Shown piece by piece: positions 7,702 to 13,744 of a stretch of DNA of 17,006 nt (position 1 is its first letter; each line of letters opens with the position of its first letter). Made by a program: the position numbers and the translations under genes. The notes beneath the pieces are model-generated. The model was given only the letters and a program-made list of their open reading frames with translations, did not search any database and was not told where the DNA came from. This stretch comes from Candidatus Sigynarchaeota archaeon (GTDB lineage Archaea > Asgardarchaeota > Lokiarchaeia > Sigynarchaeales > Sigynarchaeaceae), in NCBI GenBank assembly GCA_030587525.1, contig JAUQYW010000486.1, positions 1 through 17,006 of the forward strand, written 5' to 3'.

Positions 7702-8952
7702 TTGCCACCCAAGCCGCTTTTAGGAATCAAGGTTATCGATCTCACGAAGCTATTGCCGGGGCCATTTGCTACCATGATCCTCGGCGATCTCGGCGCAGAG
7801 GTCATCAAGGTTGAACACCCGGATCCTACTAAGGACATTGCCCGCTTCAACCCGCCTTTCGTCATCGGGGAAAAATCCCGCGTCGGGGCCTTGTTTTACC
7901 AGATCAACCGCAACAAGAAAAGCGTCATGCTCGATTATTCAAAGCCGGAAGGCCGCGAGATCCTGTTGAAGCTACTTGAGAAGGCTGACGTGCTCGTGGA
8001 ATCGTTCAAACCTGGAACATTGGAGCGGTGGAGCCTAAGCGAGGACGTCTTGAAGGCTGCGAACAAGGACCTGGTGTTTTGCTCCGTGTCTGGTTATGGC
8101 CAAGATGGCCCGCGAGCAGCCGAGCCGGGGCACGACATGAACTACCTTGCAGTGGCAGGTATGCTTTCCATGAGCGGGACGCCCGATGGGCCGCCATTGC
8201 CTTTCCCGATACCGTTCGGGGATTACATCGGCGCACTGAACGCGGCGATTGGGATCCTCGCCGCGCTCGTCCAGAAGAAAAAGATGAAGGGTGATGTGCC
8301 AGCGCAGGACGGCGGGTTCGTCCACGTGGATGCGTCGATCTTCGAGGCGATCATGTCCCTCATGCACCTCTACAATTGCAATCGCATCACCGGCCACGAG
8401 GATTTCAAGAAGGGCGAGGAGGTTCTTTCTGGCACCTACCCGTTTTACCGGCTCTTCAAGTGCAAGGACGGGAAATACTTATCGCTTGGTGCTATCGAGC
8501 AGAAGTTCTGGGACAACTTTTGCGATGCCATAAATCATCCCGAGCTCAAGCTCGAGCAATATTCCAGCGTGGATTACCTCTGCAAGCAGTTGAACTTGAA
8601 ACCTTCAACGAATTTCGAAGAAATCACGACGCTCCTGGAATCCGTGTTCATAGAACGGACATGCGATGAATGGGTCTCCTTTCTCACGAGCAAGGACATC
8701 TGCTGCACGCCGGTCAATGATTTATCGAGCGCCTGGAATGACGAGCACGTGCGGTCGCGTGGCGTGCTCGTGGACGTGGACGATCCCCGGTATGGGTCGC
8801 GATCGCACCTTCGATTACCCTTAAAATTCAACGCCGAGCCACTTCGCATCTCGCCAGCGCCGGATCCAGGCCAGAACAACGAGGAAATCTATGGGTCATT
8901 GAAGATCGATGCCGAGGAGCTCAAGCGGCTCAAGAAAAAACGCGTGATTTGA
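7702..8952 (+). CDS. CaiB/BaiF family protein, probable alpha-methylacyl-CoA racemase-like enzyme
   Basis: 416 aa from a TTG at 7702 (MPPKPLLGIKVIDLTKLLPG), the normal family N-terminus. Family III CoA-transferase motifs are present: GDLGAEVIKVEHP (28-40) and Asp145 in GHDMNYLA, the transferase nucleophile position. Three residues used by alpha-methylacyl-CoA racemases are also in place: His144 (GHD), Asp174 (FGDYIG) with the same 30-residue spacing as in that family, and the Glu of GAIEQKFW (266). Racemisation of 2-methylacyl-CoA is therefore more likely than CoA transfer, though CoA transfer cannot be excluded. The C-terminus is lysine-rich. A TATA-like ATAAAATATTTAA lies at about 7632-7644, inside the end of the upstream small gene. 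Confidence 0.85.
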   Translation: MPPKPLLGIKVIDLTKLLPGPFATMILGDLGAEVIKVEHPDPTKDIARFNPPFVIGEKSRVGALFYQINRNKKSVMLDYSKPEGREILLKLLEKADVLVESFKPGTLERWSLSEDVLKAANKDLVFCSVSGYGQDGPRAAEPGHDMNYLAVAGMLSMSGTPDGPPLPFPIPFGDYIGALNAAIGILAALVQKKKMKGDVPAQDGGFVHVDASIFEAIMSLMHLYNCNRITGHEDFKKGEEVLSGTYPFYRLFKCKDGKYLSLGAIEQKFWDNFCDAINHPELKLEQYSSVDYLCKQLNLKPSTNFEEITTLLESVFIERTCDEWVSFLTSKDICCTPVNDLSSAWNDEHVRSRGVLVDVDDPRYGSRSHLRLPLKFNAEPLRISPAPDPGQNNEEIYGSLKIDAEELKRLKKKRVI

Positions 8953-8984
8953 CCACACCGAGTCGGTGTTCGCCCGGCCGGTCA
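8950..8984 (+). terminator. Compound inverted repeat after the CaiB/BaiF gene, possible terminator
   Basis: It begins at the stop codon. ACACCGA (8955-8961) and TCGGTGT (8963-8969) are perfect complements around one base. An outer pair TGACC (8950-8954)/GGTCA (8980-8984) encloses them together with a CCGGCCGG palindrome. Only A/T-rich sequence, not a clean T-run, follows, so it may be an RNA-processing or stability element instead. Confidence 0.35.
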
Positions 8985-9100
8985 AAATTAAATACGAACG
9001 TGCATTATTTCTCTTATTCCCGACGCGTGGTTTTCAACTCGGAAGGTAATCCACGAGAAAAATACACGTGTTTCTCTAATTCGGAAAAAAAAACAAACAT

Positions 9101-9174
9101 GTCCCGGTAGAATAGCGGTATTTTCTCGGACTGTGGATCCGATCGCGGGAGTTCGATTCTCCCCCGGGGCACCA
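9101..9174 (+). tRNA. tRNA-His (anticodon GTG)
   Basis: A cloverleaf can be folded by eye. The acceptor GTCCCGG pairs with CCGGGGC, with one G-U pair. U8-A9 is TA. The D-arm is GAAT...TTTT with AGCGGTA as its loop (weak pairing). The anticodon stem is TCGGA/TCCGA with loop CTGTGGA, giving anticodon GTG at 9133-9135 and G37. The variable loop is TCGC. The T-arm is GGGAG/CTCCC with loop TTCGATT. CCA is encoded. No intron is seen. Oddly, the discriminator is A73 and the base before G1 is T, so the G-1:C73 pair that normally marks tRNA-His is not encoded. A T-run (9178-9182) follows as a likely terminator. Confidence 0.88.
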
Positions 9175-9203
9175 TTCTTTTTCCTATACCTATCTTGTTT
9201 CCG

Positions 9204-9262
9204 AAAAAGGGAATTAGCTATTTATACTCTTTTAATCCCTTATAAAAAGGGAGCTGATTCTG
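9204..9262 (+). promoter_or_regulatory. Promoter and leader hairpin of the AT-rich orphan gene
   Basis: TATTTATACT (about 9219-9228) is a TATA candidate. The 9-mer AAAAAGGGA occurs twice, at 9204-9212 and 9244-9252. TCCCTT (9236-9241) pairs with AAGGGA (9247-9252) across a 5-nt loop and can also pair with the first repeat. AGGGAG (9248-9253) is a good Shine-Dalgarno sequence 9 bp before the ATG at 9263, so the hairpin would hide it. The repeats are seen; control of translation or binding of a regulator is inferred. Confidence 0.4.
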
Positions 9263-10540
9263 ATGCCAGATTCATTCTTTGAAAAATGCGAGATTCTAAT
9301 TCAAGAAAGAACTGGGATAGAACAGGGTTCATGGAATGATAATTCATCTTATAGTGGGGGATTATTAATTAAACATGGGGGCATCGTTCACCATAGTTAT
9401 GTCATGTTCCCAATTTTGAACAATTCATTGTTTATGAACTATGCGAAAGTATACTTCATTAACAAGCAAGCCTTCGACAAATTGAGAAAGCAAGTGATCT
9501 CCGGGGAAAACTCCGAAATAAAGGAGGCAGAGCTTGATAACTTGAAGCGTGAATCTTACACGGTCGATACTTCAAATGAGACACTTGTTGAAGATTTTAG
9601 ACAAAAGATCACCATTCAAGCTAACAACGCTAACAGCAATAAGGAATGGCCACCAGGATTTAACGCCTATCAATTAACGATTAAATTAAAAAACAAGGAA
9701 GACTTACTCCGTATACAGGAAATAACAAATGATTTTTTAGTATATCATGAAAAATTGGATTCCGGAGAACTTAAAAGCGAAATTGCACCTCGGTGTAAAT
9801 GCGGTTCATATAAAATAAGATCTACACGATATAATAACGTGTTATTCAAGCAAAATCTGCCTGGCATCTCGAAATATTCGTGCCCAAGATGTACTGCCTT
9901 GTTTTGTGGACTTTATGATGATTTACACAAGATAGCGAGGGATATACGGCCGAATGTTGATGACCCGCGCATGGTCCTTGGTTTGCTCGATACGATTCTA
10001 GGAATAGCACGCTCATTACATGACAAATTAGGACTGGCGACTGCAAAAGCCTTGATCGGAAACTATACGGCACTTATAACGACCAAGAAAAATGAGGGCA
10101 TTCATTCCATAGAAGAATCTTACGATTTTTTGAAGCATTATTCCGATTATAGAGACGAAGATTTCTATCAGCAAATGGAGCAACAATATACATTCGTGAT
10201 CTTTGATTTAGCACAACATTACTTAGCATCAGGGCAACATGATAAAGCTTTACCTCTACTCTACGAGGGTCTCAAGATTGATGAGAATCATGGAAACGAG
10301 CTAGATGCCGCAATGAGCAAGACATCAATAGGCAGAGCCCTCGTGGCATCAGGCAAGTTCAAAGAAGCTGAAAAATTGCTCCTAGATGCTTTAAAAATCA
10401 AAGAATCGGCAGCAAATATTTCACCAAACGCGATTCTTTCAAGTTTATTGGGGTTGATTGAATTATATACTGCGACAAGAGAAAGAGAAAAGTTAAAACT
10501 GTATCTTGAAAGGGTTGCTATACAGTTCAGCTTTACTTGA
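9263..10540 (+). CDS. Orphan AT-rich protein with zinc-ribbon-like cysteines and C-terminal TPR-like repeats
   Basis: 425 aa from the ATG at 9263, chosen for its well-placed Shine-Dalgarno (9248-9253). I do not recognise the N-terminal ~170 residues (hydrophobic segment HHSYVMFPILNNSLFMNYAKVYFI near 45-68, then a charged helical part). Cys178-x-Cys180 and Cys207-x2-Cys210 probably form a zinc ribbon. From about 230 to the end the sequence is all-helical, and residues ~310-415 hold TPR-like units (QHYLASGQHDKALPLLYEGL; GRALVASGKFKEAEKLLLDAL). Base and codon use are clearly A/T-richer than in all neighbours. With its place directly 3' of a tRNA and next to transposons, this suggests horizontal transfer. 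A role in protein-protein scaffolding or regulation is possible, but no function can be given. Confidence 0.75.
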   Translation: MPDSFFEKCEILIQERTGIEQGSWNDNSSYSGGLLIKHGGIVHHSYVMFPILNNSLFMNYAKVYFINKQAFDKLRKQVISGENSEIKEAELDNLKRESYTVDTSNETLVEDFRQKITIQANNANSNKEWPPGFNAYQLTIKLKNKEDLLRIQEITNDFLVYHEKLDSGELKSEIAPRCKCGSYKIRSTRYNNVLFKQNLPGISKYSCPRCTALFCGLYDDLHKIARDIRPNVDDPRMVLGLLDTILGIARSLHDKLGLATAKALIGNYTALITTKKNEGIHSIEESYDFLKHYSDYRDEDFYQQMEQQYTFVIFDLAQHYLASGQHDKALPLLYEGLKIDENHGNELDAAMSKTSIGRALVASGKFKEAEKLLLDALKIKESAANISPNAILSSLLGLIELYTATREREKLKLYLERVAIQFSFT

Positions 10541-10573
10541 ACAAAGTTGGACACGACATGGATGATATTGCGG

Positions 10574-10579
10574 TTTAAA
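10574..10579 (+). promoter_or_regulatory. TATA-like box of the serine recombinase gene
   Basis: TTTAAA within GCGGTTTAAAGGCC lies 28 bp before the ATG at 10607. This predicts a leaderless message and supports that start. Confidence 0.4.
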
Positions 10580-10606
10580 GGCCGTCGATGGGCGATGCAT
10601 GGCATC

Positions 10607-11590
10607 ATGACATCGTGCGTGAGAATCGGCATCGCCGCGTCGATGCTGGGCGTGTGCACCCGGACGATACGGCGATGGGACGCAGCGGGGAAGATCACGT
10701 GCACCAGGACGCCGGGCGGGCACCGGCGGATATCGTTGGCCATCATCGAACGCCAGCAATCTCGTGATGCGGGATCTGAAGCGGAAGATGAGCGCAAGCG
10801 AGCAGCGGTGTACTGCCGCGTGTCGTCGCACGAGCAGAAGGCGAAGGGCGACCTGGACCGGCAGGTGGCAACCGCGACGCGGCATTGCATGAAAGCAGGG
10901 CTCGGAAAGCCCGCGGTGTTCACGGATGTTGGCAGCGGGTTGAATGCGACCCGGCCGGGGCTGGCACGGCTGTGCAAGCAAGTGGAAGCGGGGCAAGTGC
11001 GGACGGTCGTGGTCTCGTTCAAGGATCGGTTGACCCGGTTCGGTTTCGAGTACTTGAGGCGGTATTTCGCGAGCCATGGCGCGTCCATCGTTGTCGCCCG
11101 GCAGGCACCGACGCGGTCGGTGCAAGACGAGCTGGTCGAGGACTTGATCGCCATCGTCACGTCGTTCTCGGGCCGCGTCCACGGCATGCGGGGCATGCAC
11201 GGGAAGCGTGATGGAGGATCGAGCCCGAAAGCAGATCCGATGACCAGGGCAGTCGAAAAAGCAGTGTCGGACGCGTTGATGCCACCGTGGATGGCGTGGT
11301 GCGCGGGATTCTCAAGGCTTCACAAATTCCACGCTCCGGCATTGCTTAAAAGGTCGGGCAGAGAAAGGAGATCGACGCGCACTGGCCCGCGGACGACGCG
11401 GGTGCGCGCCTGGACGTGTTGCACGTGGCGACAGAGACCATCACGCTCACCCGGACGTTCGGCATGGTGCCGGCATCGCGAGATGACATTGTTGCACCGG
11501 CGGTGCTGGAACGCGTGGTGGTCGCGGCCAATGCCTTTGTCAAGGTGGGGGCATTGCTGGATCCCGCGTTGCTGGAAGGGACGACCCTGA
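10607..11590 (+). CDS. tnpA: IS607-family serine recombinase TnpA; C-terminal third is out-of-frame read-through
   Basis: It catalyses integration and excision of the element. From the ATG at 10607 (the frame is open from 10547) a MerR-like HTH comes first (VRIGIAASMLGVCTRTIRRWDAAGKI, residues 5-30). The resolvase catalytic domain follows: YCRVSSHEQKAKGDLDRQ with nucleophile Ser73, VVVSFKDRLTRFGFEYLRRYF, and ELVEDLIAIVTSFSGRVHGMRGMHGKR. The conserved part ends near 11210 (about 200 aa, the normal family size). The remaining ~125 residues are Arg/Ser/Pro/Trp/Cys-rich and overlap tnpB in another frame, so they look like non-native read-through after loss of the original stop. Plausible original stops are a TGA at 11209 or 11241 in other frames. 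Confidence 0.88.
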   Translation: MTSCVRIGIAASMLGVCTRTIRRWDAAGKITCTRTPGGHRRISLAIIERQQSRDAGSEAEDERKRAAVYCRVSSHEQKAKGDLDRQVATATRHCMKAGLGKPAVFTDVGSGLNATRPGLARLCKQVEAGQVRTVVVSFKDRLTRFGFEYLRRYFASHGASIVVARQAPTRSVQDELVEDLIAIVTSFSGRVHGMRGMHGKRDGGSSPKADPMTRAVEKAVSDALMPPWMAWCAGFSRLHKFHAPALLKRSGRERRSTRTGPRTTRVRAWTCCTWRQRPSRSPGRSAWCRHREMTLLHRRCWNAWWSRPMPLSRWGHCWIPRCWKGRP

Positions 11591-13719
11591 TAGCGGTGAA
11601 GCGGTTCTACGCCGCCGCGAGGGCCGTGCCGGGGCTGGATCCCGTTCTCGATGCAACACGTCTCAGGGAACGCGCGTGGCGGTGCGCCTCGCACGTTGCG
11701 TATTACGCCTTGCAAGAGCACCAGCGGCGGTGCACGGTCATCCCGGCCATCGTGTCGGCGATGCAAGGCATCTCGTTGTCTATCATTCGTGAAAAACAAT
11801 ATCCCAACAAGGAATTCATGGACGCGGCCCGCGACGCCTTGAAAGATGCAAGCTTGCCTGGTGGTTGCAAGTCCTCCGTGTACCTGTCGAACATGGCGCG
11901 CCACGCCAAGCACTTGATCGAGGACGCCCTCCGATCGTCGTCCCGCGAGGCGATCGCCCGGTGCATTGCTGCGATTGCACGCGATCCTGCACGCATCGTT
12001 GACCCGGTAATTGCAGGCCTCGGCGCGGACATGGATAGCGTGCCCGCCAACATCACCCGTGCGGTGTCCGTGCAGCTCACGCGCCGCGTGAAGGATCGGG
12101 TACGCGGCCGGGGCGTGCAGGCTGGCAAGCACCGGCTCGACGTCGTCGTGGATGCCATCATCGGTGGCGAGACCATGGCCACGTGGCAGCAAGCACGCTG
12201 CGCGTGGCGGGACGCAGCGATGGAAGGGATGGCGACCCGGGTTCGGGGTTTGGACGTGGCAGCGCTAGCGAGCGAGGCCGTGAAGGACGTGCTTGCTCGA
12301 ATGACCGTGGACGAGGCGCTTGCAACGATGTTTTCGAGCCGGCGGCTCCCGCGCGTGCACGTCACCAGCCAGATCGTGCCGGATCCAGCCCGGTTCATGC
12401 GCGAACGAGCCATGGTGCTCGCCCGGAACCAGGTAGGAACCGCGTTGTGGGCCATGCTCGCGGCGGATGTGGATGCGGTGCTAGCAAGCATCAAGAAAGA
12501 ACCGGGCTCGCACGTGACGCTTCCGCGCTGCAAGAAACACTCGATCCCGGTCGCCATCGACGACGGCCAGGTGTACCAGCTCGATCTCCGCAAGGATGCC
12601 GGCGATGGCCGTGTTGTCGCGGCGACGGTGCGGTTCTCGCTGGAGCCGGGCGTTACATCCACGTTCCGCCTCCGCGGGCTCGACCGCATCGATGCCATGC
12701 TGTCGCGGGGCTTCGTGCCCGCGCGGGGCACCATCACGCGCAAACCAGGCGGGGGGCTGCTGCTTCACCTGCCCTTCAAGAAGCCATGCACCGTCGAGGC
12801 GTTTCCTGGCAGCATTGGAACGGAAACGACGAACCAGGCAAGCAGCGTCGTGGTCGCGGGCGTAGATCTCGGGCTCAAGCACCTCGCGTGGCTATCCGTC
12901 GGCGAATGCCGGCGATCCGCGAGGAACGATGGCTCGTGGGAGCCCGTGGACAAGGCACGCCCGGAGATCGCGCGGCACTGCATCGACCAGCCGCAGCTCG
13001 TCGGGAAGAAGGACGCGTGGCTTGCTGGAACGTCACCATCGGCCATTCCGAACTTGAAACGGCACTTGATAGCGATCATCGGTCGCGCCCGAGCGTTGCA
13101 ACGGCAGAAGGACTGGCTCCGGCATCGATTCGGGAAGCGGTACAAGCACGCGAGGCGGTACTTCGTGGCACGCCGCGAGTGGCAGCGTTGCTGGCGGCGA
13201 GTTCGGCACCTGCACGAGGAGTTGTCCCGCCAGGTGGCAACGCGCATCGTGGCGGCATGCGTGCACGACGGGGTCGGGTTGCTGCGGTTCGAAGACTTGT
13301 CGTGGTCGTCGCACTCGTCCAAGCGTGAATCCGGCTCGTGGCTGGCGTCGTGGCAAGTGCACTGGTTTTACGCGCAGGTCCAGGAACGGGCGACGCGGCT
13401 CGCCCGCCTCGCGGGCATCGCGGTGGAACTCGTCGATGCCAAGGGCACGTCGAAACGATGCAGCGCGTGCGGCGCCGCCGGTATCCGGGATGGAAAGAGG
13501 TTCTCGTGCACGAACGAAGGCTGTGAAAAGAAGGTAGACAGTGATTTGAATAGCTCGCGCAACGTGCGAATCGCACCAACATCCCCGCGGCTACACGCCA
13601 AAGGGGAGGGCGCCCGTTATCGCCCGCTTGCTTGTCGTGCCTCGACAAGCCTTAGCCTGGATGATCCTGGCCTTGATGTCCAAGTTCGTCCAAGCTTGAA
13701 CTATGATTCCGAGACTTAA
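11416..13719 (+). CDS. tnpB: Large TnpB-like RNA-guided RuvC nuclease (IS607-associated)
   Basis: 767 aa from a GTG at 11416, almost twice the usual ~400 aa. TnpB proteins are RNA-guided endonucleases using an omegaRNA from the element's end. The RuvC core is complete: RuvC-I VAGVDLGLKHLAWLS with Asp484, RuvC-II LLRFEDLSW with Glu626, zinc ribbon Cys682-x2-Cys685 ... Cys698-x4-Cys703, and RuvC-III KVDSDLNSSRNV with Asp708/Asp710. The N-terminal ~470 residues are helical and Ala/Arg/Val-rich and would hold an enlarged RNA/DNA-binding lobe. The start is uncertain: the same frame reads back in protein-like fashion to a TAA at 11347, and a native start at ATG 11240 (other frame) is possible if one frameshift and one stop are repaired. 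The last five codons (YDSET) and the stop come from the inserted DDE element; the ancestral protein ended ...SLN at that point. Confidence 0.88.
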   Translation: MLHVATETITLTRTFGMVPASRDDIVAPAVLERVVVAANAFVKVGALLDPALLEGTTLIAVKRFYAAARAVPGLDPVLDATRLRERAWRCASHVAYYALQEHQRRCTVIPAIVSAMQGISLSIIREKQYPNKEFMDAARDALKDASLPGGCKSSVYLSNMARHAKHLIEDALRSSSREAIARCIAAIARDPARIVDPVIAGLGADMDSVPANITRAVSVQLTRRVKDRVRGRGVQAGKHRLDVVVDAIIGGETMATWQQARCAWRDAAMEGMATRVRGLDVAALASEAVKDVLARMTVDEALATMFSSRRLPRVHVTSQIVPDPARFMRERAMVLARNQVGTALWAMLAADVDAVLASIKKEPGSHVTLPRCKKHSIPVAIDDGQVYQLDLRKDAGDGRVVAATVRFSLEPGVTSTFRLRGLDRIDAMLSRGFVPARGTITRKPGGGLLLHLPFKKPCTVEAFPGSIGTETTNQASSVVVAGVDLGLKHLAWLSVGECRRSARNDGSWEPVDKARPEIARHCIDQPQLVGKKDAWLAGTSPSAIPNLKRHLIAIIGRARALQRQKDWLRHRFGKRYKHARRYFVARREWQRCWRRVRHLHEELSRQVATRIVAACVHDGVGLLRFEDLSWSSHSSKRESGSWLASWQVHWFYAQVQERATRLARLAGIAVELVDAKGTSKRCSACGAAGIRDGKRFSCTNEGCEKKVDSDLNSSRNVRIAPTSPRLHAKGEGARYRPLACRASTSLSLDDPGLDVQVRPSLNYDSET
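13582..13701 (+). ncRNA. Candidate omegaRNA scaffold overlapping the 3' end of tnpB
   Basis: The last ~120 nt of the ancestral tnpB contain consecutive hairpins. TCCCC/GGGGA (13582-13586/13603-13607) has an inner GCG/CGC. GGGCG/CGCCC (13608-13612/13621-13625) is the second. A perfect 8-bp stem GCTTGTCG-tgcct-CGACAAGC (13630-13650) is the third. In IS605/IS607 elements the guide RNA scaffold is made from exactly this region and runs through the right end into flanking DNA, which serves as the guide. The stems are seen; the RNA role is inferred from the family. The DDE insertion at 13702 separates it from the original flank. Confidence 0.45.
13694..13701. repeat. Left copy of the 8-bp target-site duplication (GCTTGAAC)
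   Basis: GCTTGAAC lies directly before the left inverted repeat and is repeated exactly at 15509-15516 directly after the right one. Confidence 0.9.
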
Positions 13720-13725
13720 TCTTAC
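13702..13725. repeat. Left terminal inverted repeat of the DDE element
   Basis: It begins TATGATTCCG and contains TAATCT; it supplies the present tnpB stop codon (TAA at 13717-13719). Confidence 0.88.
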
Positions 13726-13744
13726 ATGATAATCCATCGCCCGT

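Noticed and set aside
10288..11200. Minus-strand open frames (302 and 235 aa) across tnpA
   Set aside because: They run across the end of the orphan gene and the recombinase in antisense, a result of high GC; no domain is visible.
11342..11353. Possible programmed frameshift site (CTTAAAAGG) joining tnpA and tnpB
   Set aside because: It does not fit a proper slippery heptamer in the needed frame, and slipping would require poor re-pairing. Decay of the junction is simpler.
12724..12734. 11-bp match (CGGGGCACCAT) to the tRNA-His 3' end, considered as an attachment site
   Set aside because: It lies inside conserved GC-rich tnpB coding sequence, is short, and does not bound any element; chance is more likely.
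12183..13328. 381-aa open frame overlapping tnpB on the same strand
   Set aside because: Ala/Gly/Arg-rich alternative frame of tnpB; the RuvC motifs are all in the tnpB frame.
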